Both the position numbers and the translations under genes were made by a program. The notes under the pieces are model-generated. The model had not been told where the DNA came from. It worked only from the letters and a program-made list of their open reading frames with translations, and ran no database searches. A DNA stretch of 64,000 nucleotides. Origin: Hydractinia symbiolongicarpus (Eukaryota > Cnidaria > Hydrozoa > Anthoathecata > Hydractiniidae). Positions 19,201-29,984 of this stretch are shown here, in pieces. Numbering within the stretch: position 1 is the first letter of the stretch; each line of letters begins with the position of its first letter. The stretch lies in assembly GCF_029227915.1 (NCBI RefSeq), contig NC_079888.1:11639001-11703000 (forward strand). Direction: 5' to 3'.

Positions 19201-21805
19201 GTTGAACGTAGATTTCGCGGAAATTACAAAACCAAAAGAAAGGTTGAAGCGTTTTACAAAAAAAACGCTCTAAATTGCGTAGTTAATGTTAGAAGTTTAT
19301 TTGAATACTAACGGCTGCAAAAAAATAAAATGGCTTCATATCGGAAACCAAAGTGGTTTCCAAAACAATTTGAACTTTCCAAAAGGCCTTAAAAAGGATT
19401 TTTGTGTTGACGTAAGGATTTTAATGATTTATTTTTTAGGGATTGCAAATCAAAAATATGTTGACATATCAAGGTGATGGCACGCGTGAAAATAATAAAA
19501 AAACAAACAGAGGGATGTAATAAACAGAACAATCCATAAACCGACTGAGATATCAAAATATTTTGCATATTTGAAACACTGACAAATCATCCCTTTTTAT
19601 ATTATTAGGAAATATGGTTAAATTGTATTTCGCACGAAGTTTTTAGCGCACCTGCAGTAAAAATATCAAAACAATTTTACCTATTTCTTGTTGTTAAGCA
19701 CATAAAACATACCTGGGATGTTCCGCCAATAATATTGAATCCAAGGCTACCATTTACCCTTTCCAAATCTATTGTTATGCGCTCGACTTCATTCTGTAAG
19801 GAAGAAAGACAAAAATATTTACAATGCACCATAAAAAAAGCATATAAAAAAAACTTTTTATCAGTGTGTTAAATTGTTGAGATTTACATCTCAGGTATCT
19901 CCACACCACTCTTCTTTAAAATTTTTGTTGCTAATATAAACAACCTTGTCCAGTTTTTCAACCAATGCCATGTTTCTTCTTTCAATAAAATCCTGTTTAT
20001 ATTAACTCAAAATCCAAATAAAATTCTAGTACCACAGATAACAACTTAAGACATGACGCCGGAATTCGTAAAAGACATCGGCGTTATTTCGTCATATAAA
20101 CATTGCGATAAAATAATTTTTCTTTGATGGTTAAAGAGAACAAAAGAACTTTTCACTTACTAAATATAGAAAAATGTTTTTTTTAAAAAAATGAGGTTGA
20201 ATTGACAAATGAGTGGGCGATTTTTTCATGAAAAAGCATCATCTATTCTTCTCAGCAACTTACATTTTCATAACGAAAAAAATGAGTTAAAATCTTTTTT
20301 AACCAGTGTAAACATAGCGTTACAATTTACTAATTTTGATCGAATGAGAAATGAAGATGGTGTGAAACGGGAAATAAATTCATGAATAAAATACGATTTG
20401 TTTTGTAGCACTCCCCCACATAACTAATCAAAGAGCTACCAACTTTCTGATTTGGTTGTAGAAAAATATCGGCGGGGAAGAATGCAATTCAAGTGTATCG
20501 CACATCACAAAAGAAAATAATATTTGTCATTAAAAATATTCAACACACAAGATGTTTAAAAATTTAATTTCCCAGAGCACAAATTAACGGAGCTGAGTAA
20601 TAGTTTTTTTCATGCTAAATTAACATTAAAATGAATTTGTCAGTATAAAGAAACAACAGAAATATAAAAGAATAAAAAATAGAAAATTTTGGAACTTAAA
20701 TCTCCACTATAAAAATGACTGTAGTACTTCTCTTCTTAAGATCGCTAGAATCACCGATTCGTTGCTTGGGTAAGAACAGGGCTAACAGCTTTTTTTATGA
20801 AGAATCACACTTTTAGGCTTAACTTACATGGTGGTTTTCCAAAAATTTTACATATCCTTGAAATGAATCTTTATTTTGTTCATAATTTTTCGTAGCAGTT
20901 AAAAGTATTTCGTATACCTATATTCTTAGCCGCATTTTTTTTTCTTAAAATCCTGTTTTTTATAAAGAAACGTGTATTGAATGTTGAAATTTAAAACATT
21001 CGTGAATTTTCACTGAATTCTTACTAATTTTAATTGAAAAAGGATTTTGGCGTATACGATAAAAAATGTTGACGCATATGTAAGCATATATAATAGGATA
21101 AGCGTATATAATATATGAACCTAGAACATATAGACTTACCTGTCCTTTCTTTCGTGCCAGTTCTCCTTGTAAACAAGCCAGCCTGGTTCTTAAATCACGA
21201 ATTTCTTTGTTGTATTTTAAAGAGTCCTGAAAAAACTGACCCTCCAACTCACTCCGTTCTTCAATAAGCTCTTTTTCACATGTCGTTAACTTAAACGCTA
21301 ACCGATTCTTTTCATGGTCTAAATTCAAAATCTCAGTCGATTGTGATTTTAACTTCTGCAGTAATTCTTTTATACAACTGTGTGGTTTTCCGTTTGAAGA
21401 TAAGTTACAAGTTGCGCATTTCTCCGTATTTATCTGGTCCGTGTTTATACCCTGCGCATAAAGACACTTCGTCTTGTGAATATCATCATAACCCAATTTA
21501 TAAACACTCTCGCATCCTTCGGATTTCTTCTCACAATACACATTCATGTTCTGAATTAAATTCCAAGTTAATTTTGACTTTCGTATTCTGTTTAAGTTCG
21601 TATCTACGCCACAGTATGGACAAGTTGTGATTTTAGCGTCCAAATGAACTGTTTGGTTATTTTCTTTCCATTTTTCCCAACAGATGCTACATACAAAGTG
21701 ACCGCATTCAATGACTTCAACAGGATTATCAAGCACTTGGCTACATAGAATGCAATAAACATCTTGAGGGAGCTCGCAAATAAATCTCTCGCTTTGAATA
21801 CCCAT
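11745..21805 (-). CDS. PDZRN3: PDZRN3/PDZRN4-type E3 ubiquitin ligase (LNX3 family)
   Basis: Eight exons on the - strand give about 1085 residues (human PDZRN3 is 1066). Order: C3HC4 RING (C18, C21, C34, H36, C39, C42, C62, C65), TRAF-type zinc finger (C91, C98, H110, C114), coiled coil (about 140-222), PDZ1 (about 227-317, loop SLGF), PDZ2 (about 495-572, loop KFGM), a long Ser/Asn-rich linker, and the C-terminal LNX3-homology block (about 949-1085, with the GVTTDDDAF signature). The tail ends VTTI, a class I PDZ ligand. Family members are cytoplasmic RING E3 ligases at junctions and synapses that ubiquitinate partners such as MuSK or Dishevelled. I start at M(21805) because MGIQSERF aligns with the conserved family N-terminus; an in-frame ATG at 21823 would add six residues. 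All seven introns are phase 0. The gene predates the PDZRN3/4 split, so the symbol is approximate. Confidence 0.95.
13501..13596 (-). CDS. PDZRN3: PDZRN exon 7 (end of PDZ2)
   Basis: 32 codons beginning INGTRVSNVDQAYTML and ending KLIVARAVYD, like the LLIARP end of vertebrate PDZ2. Donor GTAAGT. Confidence 0.92.
13975..14037 (-). CDS. PDZRN3: PDZRN exon 6 (PDZ2 middle)
   Basis: 21 codons, LEEDSVADISGKIMVGDQIV plus Q, the GDxI(I/V)xING-type PDZ segment. Donor GTGAGA. Confidence 0.92.
14140..14229 (-). CDS. PDZRN3: PDZRN exon 5 (start of PDZ2)
   Basis: 30 codons with the loop GKFGMVLCYGGD. Acceptor ...tatatag, donor GTAAGT. Confidence 0.92.
14565..15200 (-). CDS. PDZRN3: PDZRN exon 4 (end of PDZ1 and inter-PDZ linker)
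   Basis: 212 codons starting VDGVDLRNATHDLAVNTF (last helix of PDZ1). A TTQT motif like the vertebrate TGTQT follows PDZ1, then a polar linker rich in Asn/Asp/Ser. Donor GTGAGG after EYEYE. Confidence 0.93.
15201..18292 (-). other. PDZRN3: PDZRN intron 3 (3.1 kb)
   Basis: AT-rich intron splitting PDZ1. No embedded genes or recognised transposons seen. Confidence 0.6.
18293..18391 (-). CDS. PDZRN3: PDZRN exon 3 (middle of PDZ1)
   Basis: 33 codons, SSGIYISRIVEGGAADQPGK then LQLHDCILE. Donor GTATTT. Open and in phase 0 with both neighbours. Confidence 0.93.
18392..19712 (-). other. PDZRN3: PDZRN intron 2 (1.3 kb)
   Basis: Intron splitting PDZ1. Contains one TGACGTCA at about 18505; otherwise nothing recognised. 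Confidence 0.6.
19713..19793 (-). CDS. PDZRN3: PDZRN exon 2 (start of PDZ1)
   Basis: 27 codons between acceptor ...ttacag and donor GTATGT. Codes for NEVERITIDLE then GSLGFNIIGG, the PDZ carboxylate-binding loop and beta2 strand. Confidence 0.93.
19794..21139 (-). other. PDZRN3: PDZRN intron 1 (1.35 kb)
   Basis: Intron between the coiled coil and PDZ1. Nothing recognised inside. Confidence 0.6.
21140..21805 (-). CDS. PDZRN3: PDZRN exon 1 (RING, TRAF zinc finger, coiled coil)
   Basis: 222 codons from the chosen ATG. The donor GTAAGT follows GELARKKGQ at 21139-21134. Contains all eight RING ligands and the Cx6Cx11Hx3C finger. Confidence 0.93.
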
Positions 21806-21823
21806 TATCGTAGTAATTATCAA

Positions 21824-23900
21824 CTCCCAAATGACTGCGTAATAACAAAAATTTTTTTTCCTTGTTACGGCGTAAATCTGTACAAACTAACTGCTACTTT
21901 TAACAACGATATTAATAATTTCTTCTCTTCTCTTTTCTGAATTATTACTCTTTTGCTCGTAAAATTTATGTGTCTAGCAAGGAACGTCCATCACATAAAA
22001 TAACTAACGCAATTAAAAAAAATCGATTTTAACAAAATTTATTTTTGGTTGAATAAATAAAATTTGTTGTTGCAAAAAATAACTTCTCGTCCTTTAATTT
22101 TTTTTATTGTCTGTTTCAAATTTGAAAAGTGTTTTTAATCGGTTCTGTTTATCTTTTGTTCAAATCTATAAGCCGCGGTGCGTTTTTTATTATCTAGAAT
22201 AACAAGGCGAACATTACTGTTTACTTTACACGAAATGTAAACGAATATGAAGAAACAAAAAACCTCTTTCTTTATCAACACTCTAACAGAACACAGCCCA
22301 GGCATCAGATGGCTTAATACACTTTGACAAGCACAGAAATACAGTTGGTTGTTTTGTGCTATGTTCGTGAGGGATCATCAGACGCATGCGTACTTTTCTT
22401 CACAAATACATCAAAATCGAAGAAAAATATGAATTCTTAAATACCCTCACGGAGCAAAAAGCGCATGTGTGTGACGTCATTAATATGACGTCAATGTTTT
22501 TGCACCGGCACAGAACACGACAAAATATATTTAAAAAAAGATGGCTACTACATCACATCATATCACCAACCGGAAATATAACAAGTGTTAAATGTACTTG
22601 GGAAACTAAAGCTATTACGGACAACAACATCCAGATCTCCTATTTATAAGACGTAATATTCAAAAGAACATGCTGATGCATTCAGACGGTAGGCGGGTCA
22701 TCGATGTAGATGAACAATTTTAACTCTTCATGTCGCCAGTTGTCATCTTCATTTTTTGACATTGTGAGTAAGAAACATTAATCATACTGCGGATAGTAAC
22801 TTCGGTAAAAATACAAAGACTTCATGTGCGAAAGTTTTATGTACAGTAGACTTAGGTAGCACAATCAGGACAAGTAACACTAGTCCAGAGGTTGTTTTCA
22901 CGTAATGGTAAAAATTTAAGAAATGTTTAACAATGTGTAAAAGCAGTAGCATCTCAGAAAAGGTGTTATTCGAAAACCCGACCAAAGAGTGCGAACATGA
23001 TTAATGAAATGATATGCATGAATAAATAAGTCTGCCACACTTTAAAAAAGACGTGCGAATTGTCGGTAAATATAAAAGAGAATAAAAAATCAACCGTATT
23101 TAAAAAGGTGTAAAAAAATTGGGGGAGTACAATAAAAGAATTTAGCTTTAAACGCCCTTTCTTAAACATAATTTCTACTATGGGTCTTTCAAACAGTCCA
23201 CCTTTTGTCTTGGAGTAAAACCAATCTAGTTCCCAGATCTAATGAATTACAAAAAATAAAATAATATGAACTTTATGATACCGTTGGTAAAAAGGTGGTT
23301 CTAGAAAATTTAAAGTTTTTTATCCAGAAATAATAAATAAAATATTCGCATTTCCGAACTTATGCCACGAAGTTTTTATAAGAAACTATATAAGAACATG
23401 TGGCTTCAGAGCTCCAAAACTTTAGAACATGCTAAAAGAGATTTAGCCGTTGTCAATAACAAGAAGTACTGAAAAGCAGCTTTAAACTTTAAAAATGATA
23501 AAATAGGAGGAAAATTAAAAACAATTAAAAACATGTTTTAGGCTCTAAATCTAAAAGTTCTTATATAGTTCTTATAAAAACAACCTGTAATCAAACCAAT
23601 TCAGGCTTATTACAATGATATAACTGGAAGAATATATACAGAACAAAAACAAATGTTTTATAGTTCTTTTATTTTGCCGTCATACTTACTCTCTCTCTCA
23701 TGTACTACTTCTACTTTCCTGCCATTTTATTCTATGTAGGTTAAAAATATACATACACTATTGTAAAATATATGCTTGCACTGATGTGTATGCAGAACTT
23801 TTATTTGTAATTTTGAAATAGCTGTATTTTATTTTTTTAGCGAAAAAAAATATATTCTTACCCATGGTGGAAACAATGATTGCTTGCTGTATTTTCGGTG
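21824..23900. other. Intergenic region upstream of PDZRN
   Basis: Probable PDZRN 5' UTR/promoter and intergenic DNA. Apart from the CRE pair I recognise no feature. Confidence 0.4.
22472..22493. promoter_or_regulatory. Paired CRE (TGACGTCA) palindromes upstream of PDZRN
   Basis: Two perfect CREB/ATF palindromes at 22472-22479 and 22486-22493, starts 14 bp apart, about 670 bp upstream of the PDZRN start codon. Perfect CREs occur elsewhere in the window, mostly inside Helitrons, so promoter function is inference. Confidence 0.35.
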
Positions 23901-24008
23901 CGAACTAATTATATCTCCTGACACCTGTATGAATTTTAAGACAGCAAGGGTGTTTTGAACAAAAGATACTTGTTGATAATGATCGTTGATAATATGTTGA
24001 GAATGTAC

Positions 24009-24204
24009 CTGCAGGAACAGAAAGCAATGCGACAGCCTGCTCTGAATGGTCGGTTTCTTTGATCTGCAGTTCCAGTTCCATACCGAAAATTGACCACTCT
24101 TCTTCTTTCTCTACCTTTTCGTTTGTAAGAATTAGTATGGAAGGTAAATTAAGATCAGGTATGGAGAACAGTTTGTTTTCAATATATTGTTTACACTTTA
24201 CATG
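24009..24204 (-). CDS. Open exon-like segment, unknown protein
   Basis: 65 open codons between acceptor ttttttgcag and donor GTACAT, beginning HVKCKQYIENK and ending ALLSVPAG. Balanced amino-acid composition, unlike shadow frames nearby. Its phase does not fit the neighbouring exon candidates. Confidence 0.4.
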
Positions 24205-27200
24205 CTGCAAAAAAGGCAGAATATGAATTAAATAATCTGCCTGATGTTTTACGTGTTATATAACAAAAAATTGTATGAACTAATATGAAGGTCTATACTA
24301 TCAACAAGCTTTTGCCTGTTTCCTTGTTGGTGAATTATGCAGTATGGTTTTATGCCACGTAGAAACAAAGCAATTCGCGGCATATGGCGTTGTATTTTAT
24401 GATCGTCTCGAAGACGTTCTTTACGTTTTGTTAACCTGTGAAAAAAGTTGCATATGTAGAATGAATAAACGCACCTACTTATGTGTGAAAAAAATCTGAA
24501 TTTTTCTTTATCCACCTGTGTGATGCAACCATACTCTTTATTGAATTTCTGATGACATATTGTTGGTAGTTATTCATGTAACCTACTGTCGAGTTTGGTA
24601 GTAGTTTTGTTGCTTTATATGGCAGCTGAAATACCAAGAAAATTTGTTTCCAGGTCTTTTAAGAAACAATCATACGTTTAATACATAGTGTAAAACATCA
24701 ACTTCTGGTCTTTGCCTGCAGCTCTCTTTGTAATTACCTCCTTTAAAAAAAGGCTTTGTGGCGCTACACCGCATGTACAATAGGTCTTCTGCCATAAGAT
24801 ATTGAAGTATCTGTAGTTTGTGTAAAGAAAATGTACAAAACAAAATAACATTTTTTTATCTACAACTAACTACTTCAGTGGGTCGCATTCCTTATATCAC
24901 TTCTCCATACCCTATTTGGCCTGCTCCTCAAGGAGTTAACCTGAACCCTGTATCACACAACAGCCATGCTTTATCACAAGGTTACAATGATTGTTTAAAA
25001 AATACATATAAATATAGTTAGCAAATTCATACAAAGATCTGCAGCTACTTTTACATCACAGAACGCAACATCCACTGAGTCACTGGAGGAACGCTTGTTG
25101 ATTGTAACCAATTGTTTTTTGTCAAGGCTTCAAGTTAAATTATTTAATATTTTAAGTATAAATATTTGATAAAATATATACATACACTTACGCAAATATT
25201 AATATACCTCTCTTGTTTGCTCTATGGACGCCCCTATCAAACCACAGCCTCGTTGTCATGTAGTTAGCAATTTGACGCCATTTTTTTATAAGGTAATCTC
25301 TTTAAGTTTGACTTTTACGTTGCTGTTTGTGTCAACCTTCAAAACAAGTACAGTCTTTTTATAAACAAGGCGTGCATATAGGACAGAGGATTGGTAGCGA
25401 ACTGTATGACTTGCTCACTATGATGTATGAAATCAGCATTTAAAAAAAAATGAAGTGTGTTTAAATAATGCGGTTTTTCTATTCATCGTGCACGTATTCA
25501 CTGGATTCGTATCTCGACAGTGTACATACATTGTTAGTTCAATGAATTTACATTGATTAATATTTCATAATTGATGCATTTTCCAAACAACCCAACTTCT
25601 TGAATCATAAAGAAAAAAAACTGCTATACAAGAGAACAATACAATTGGAACTGTAAAACTTAAAAGTTAACATGGCCATACAATGTTGAATATCAGAGCG
25701 TGTTACGTACGTCAAGTTAAACATCGGAGCGTCTTTCGTACGTCAAGTTGAATATCGGAGCGTGTTACGTACGTCAGGTTGAATATCGGAGCGTGTTACG
25801 TACGTCAAGTTGAATATCGGAGCGTGTTACGTACGTCACGTTAAACATTGGAGCGTCTTTCGCGCGTTAATCTCACGCGTGTTCATATAATGAGTGTTTG
25901 CTGAATTTAAACAACTATTTAAAAACCACTTTCTTAAAAGTTCACATTTAAAATTATCCTAGCCTTTCTTAGAGTTTCTTAAGCAAACTATTTGACAAGC
26001 CTGCTTACTCTGTGCCACGACTGTAACTTAGTTACTGATGACTTCACGCATGTCGATAGAGGCGGTGTTTACTGGAACGGTTTCTCTTCTCCTCCCTTCT
26101 CCGTTGCTCATTCCGGTTGTTTTAATACACTACATAACAATTATGAAAGCATAATGACGTCATCTATTTTCCTGATGCTAATTTTGTCAAGTTTAGCTTA
26201 AAAAAAATTATTATGCTATTTTTTTTACAATTAAATAAAATATTTTTCTTTCCATTGTTTCTATTTGTATGTATTTTTAAAAATAATTCATACATTTACA
26301 CAAAAAAATTACACTTAAGATTGGGAAAATGAGAAGAACTAAAATAAACTTGAGAAATTTGACATCAAAATGTATATACAAAATATAACGGGTTTTCCCG
26401 CTCTTTTTTGCCTAAGTTAATGTGTCATAAATTTTTTATATGCCTCAGTTTTACAACTTAGTTACCGATTCTCCTTTGCCTTTTGCCTTAGGTTTATAGC
26501 GTAAGGAAAGGGGGAAGTTTAACTCTTGTTATTTTTCGTGGACTGTTTCACTAAAACAGTCCCTAACTGTATCTATTTGTGACAGATATTGTCAAAACCG
26601 AAGTGTAAAAGGGATGATATAAGTATAGTTACAATTTTAAATGTTTCGTACAATATTTTATGAATTTTTTCTTATGAATCTTTAGCAAATAAGAGAACTA
26701 CTTGATATCTGGCACTAGTCTTCCTAACTTCAAATGCTACAGAAGAAAAAAGTAGGGGAAAAATACTTAGGGATAAAATGCAACCACGTTTCCAAGACGA
26801 GGCAAACAACAAATTCATTCTTTTTCTTGTGTTCGAACAAACATGACTTTATAAAGTAAATACAAAGAAATCAAATGAATACTTTGATTACTCCACGTCA
26901 TAATCCATTTTACTAAATTCTTTCCGAGTTTCTTTTAGGTCGTAGCACAGAAAAAATTCCATAGGTAAATCTTTTAAGTTCATAAACATCAATTTCTCGG
27001 ATTATCTATTTGTTAATTATTTCTGTTTTTATTCTTTATTTCTTTGCACATAACATCTTTCCATTAGTTGCAATAAAAAGAAAAATATGTGTGAAACCCC
27101 CCGTCGTGTTTCACTATTGCATTATCACTACGTTAAAATATACAAAAAAATAAATAAATAAAATAATTTATATTTTTTAAGCTAAAAAGTTATTAAAAAA

Positions 27201-29971
27201 CCACGCGGGAAGTAGCTGTGAAAAAAAGAAAAAGAAAAAAAAAAGAAAAGTAGTATAATACTAAAGCTCAATGTTGATCCATGTTTTCCCACCAACTTGA
27301 TACTCACACCTAAAATTTGATGCATTGCAAAAACGAAGTATTTAACGCTCATCGTCCCAGGGCTCTTTAAATTCTGATTAAAATTTTAGAATCTCTGGAA
27401 CGGTGTGGCATTAAATATAGAGATATAATAAAGATACATTTCTATGCAGTAAGATATAATCGACTGGAAAAATAGGTGTTTGAACTTGTATCCAGCAGTC
27501 AGAAAATCGTACCCAAAATCTTTTTTTAAATTTCCGATGTACAAGATAGATCACTCCACATTGCGTTATCATAAAGTTTCTTCAACAGTTATAAAATTTT
27601 GAATCCCTTCCGTTTAGTACACACGAAAAGCTACACGTTAGCAAAACATGTTCCAAAAATACTACTCGGAAAGAACTGTCATATTCCCCTGCAATTTTAT
27701 GAGGGAAAAAAGACAATTATTATTTTTTTAACTGAATTTAAAAAACATTTTATATATATATAAAGCGAGATATTTTAAAAAAAACTCTCACCGTCAGTTG
27801 AAGCTTTAAAGATTTCTTCCACAGTTGAAATACATTCTCCATCCTATAGATAGCTGCGTTCTCCTTCAAGTTTTCGCGCGAAAGTTGTTTACTAGCTCGA
27901 CCACGTGATATTGTTTACATTTTGCTTGTTCATATACACGAGGTGGTGAATAAATCGGTTGGGTACGTAAAAGAAAAAAAAATCTAACGGTTTCAAAAGA
28001 TTATCTTTACAAAGATCTTTCTAATCCGTCAAACAATTATAAAAAGCTAAAAGAAAAAAAAGACATCTATTGCAGGTCATTGAATTTAAATGTTTTTATA
28101 TTAAACTATAATTTTTCTTCTATTATTATTTCTACTTGTTCTTAAACTTTTTATTTTTAATTACAGCATTATTTGTATGCAAGGATTAAATTTAGGTTGT
28201 AGGGATATTAAAATCTAATTGGTATAAATTAAGAAAGAAAAATTCCCAATTTGACCACTTCCTGCTTTCAAATATGACACAATTCTACTGTTTCTCATCA
28301 CAATACTTCTGTTTCTTATTTGAAAGTCAAAACCTATACATCAACTTCTAAAGACGGTGATACACGATCCAATTAATCGAATTCGATTAATTGGATCGTG
28401 TATCACCGCCTTAAGAAAAGCACATTCAAGGAGGATGACAAGAGAATATTATAAACGCATAAACGGTTTTTCTATAAAAAAAAATCTAGTTCATAAGAGC
28501 AGAACATTTAGGCTCTGCGGTAATTTTTAATAATGTTTAAAACATACCTAGTCGTAGCAAAGAATCGATAGAAGGGTAAAAAGCAGAATAAGCCTAGTTA
28601 ATTAGGTCCATCTACCCTAGTATAAAATCGTCGTGAGAAAGACTGACATTAAAATATATTGCAAAAGGGGTTGGTCATTTGTTCATGTCATTGTAAAGTT
28701 CGCAAATAAGTTTCTCGATTTGAACATAAATGTAGGGGTTAAAATGTTATAAAAAATAAAAACAAGTAGTCTTAGTAATGGGTTACACGTTTTATTAAAA
28801 AAATATCAGCCTAAGATTAATAGATTATATTTTATGAGTCATCCAGTCATTGAACTATTTACAAGTTAATCGTGTTAATTTAACTGTTATGAGTCAACCG
28901 TGTTAATTAACGGTAGCCCTTTGTCAAGAATAACAAAGCTGTGATGTTAAAACACTGTGTGAGGCGGAAAGTAAATTATGTTTCAGATGTTAAGTCAAAG
29001 ATTAATAAATGATACAATTATTGGTGGTAAATGAAATGCGTGACTCCCTAACGTGCCATCCTGATTCCAAGTGGAACCATTTTGCCCGTGGAAAAAACCA
29101 CATAAAACCACCTGTTGTACATATTTTCCGTATCGGTATTTCGTGCATTCTTTTTCGCCTGTTAGCACGGAGAAATCGAATGACTCTGCAAGGGTTAAGA
29201 AATTAGGGCCTCGGCGTGACCATTTGGAAGGCAGAGGCACGGCTATTAGCTATTATAGAGACTAGTTGTTTAGCCCGTAAAAAAATCATAATTTTTATTG
29301 AAAACGAATGCTTATTTTGAGAAATTTAGGATTTCCTTAAGAATTACATGTCATGCACCAATTTTTCTGCAGTGTTGTGCGTTAGCTGCAATTCGAAGCA
29401 ACTACCAGGACACATTTAAAATGTTTGTTCTTTTCATATTCTTCTGACATTATTTCGCAAGTGAAACAAAAATTTACTTTTTTCAAAGCATCTCCCATAA
29501 TCCCGTGATTTTCGTGATGAAATATATTAAATTGGTTGATTGGATGAAAAAACGCAATGAGTTTTAAGTTCAGGAATTTTACAGCTGGCAGGGATTTTAA
29601 AAGCAACATATTAGTACCAGCAAGACAATAAAATTTACGAATATTTCTTTGTTGAATTTTCTTGATTATACAGATGTTGGCGACCAGTCAACCGCCGTAA
29701 TGTTATAAATCTACTATACCTTTTTACCTTCTGAAGTCCCCATGATTGGATTAAATTATAGCAAGAATCTTAAAACTAATTTTGAACTTCTCACAAAAGG
29801 TTTAAACTTGCTGCTTAGGGAAACATAAATATGTTGACGTGACCCAACCGCACAAATTTACCTTTTTGGGTCAAAAGAAACTGATAGCTTAACATAAAAA
29901 GATAGTAAATTTGAAGTCACTCACCGTTTTTTGTCTAAGAGATTCATAACTTTTTGACTCCAACTTTATTT
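24009..29971 (-). CDS. Candidate multi-exon gene of unknown function (3' part)
   Basis: A chain of - strand exons with compatible phases: 29925-29971, 27792-27843 (DGECISTVEEIFKASTD), 24770-24810, 24587-24625 (LPYKATKLLPNST) and 24253-24515 (RLTKRKERLRDD, MPRIALFLRGIKPYCIIHQQ). Four successive junctions agree in phase. A further open segment at 24009-24204 (IENKLFSIPDLNLPSILILT, SIFGMELELQIKETDHSEQA) has good splice sites, but its frame does not agree with the donor at 24253 or with the next acceptor, so the 3' end is unresolved; one reading ends VPAGVRRYN and a stop near 23.92 kb. I recognise no domain. It could be the 3' part of the candidate at 38.9-46.2 kb. It may include chance open frames. 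Confidence 0.35.
24253..24515 (-). CDS. Open exon-like segment, unknown protein
   Basis: About 87 open codons with a Lys/Arg-rich patch (LTKRKERLRDDHK) then a hydrophobic stretch (RIALFLRGIKPYCII). The start could instead be at 24435, after a stronger pyrimidine tract. Donor GTAAAA at 24252. Confidence 0.4.
24820..25680. other. No feature seen
   Basis: AT-rich sequence, probably intron or intergenic. No supported gene. Confidence 0.3.
25687..25872 (+). repeat. 31-bp tandem repeat, six copies
   Basis: Unit TGAATATCGGAGCGTGTTAC then GTACGTCAAGT, six consecutive copies. Copies 2 and 6 share a variant (TAAACAT...GCGTCTTTCG). It is GC-richer than its surroundings and each main copy contains the palindrome TACGTA within ACGTACGT. 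Confidence 0.9.
25900..27780. other. No feature seen
   Basis: AT-rich DNA with runs of A and T. No gene or repeat family recognised. Confidence 0.3.
28348..28415. repeat. 68-bp near-perfect palindrome
   Basis: Arms of 34 nt meet with no spacer at 28381/28382. The inner 27 nt of each arm are perfectly complementary (centre ATCGAATTCGAT); the outer 7 have two mismatches. The right arm is followed by TTAA. It could be a tiny foldback element or a MITE reduced to its ends. Confidence 0.9.
28420..29079. other. No feature seen
   Basis: AT-rich; nothing supported. Confidence 0.3.
29080..29261 (-). mobile_element. Degenerate short Helitron copy
   Basis: Starts TCTCTATAATAGCTAATAGCC at 29261 on the - strand and has a GTGG-AAAAAA-CCAC hairpin near 29089-29103. 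The expected 3' CTAG is mutated. Confidence 0.5.
29262..29300 (-). mobile_element. Helitron 3'-end fragment abutting the copy at 29261
   Basis: Reads on the - strand ...TACGGGCTAAACAACTAG and then directly TCTCTATAATAG of the next copy. Only the 3' end is recognisable. Confidence 0.45.
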
Positions 29972-29984
29972 CTACAAAAGAGAA

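Noticed and set aside
25687-25872. Tandem 31-bp units considered as a CRISPR-like array
   Set aside because: Repeats are contiguous with no unique spacers, and this is a eukaryotic genome.
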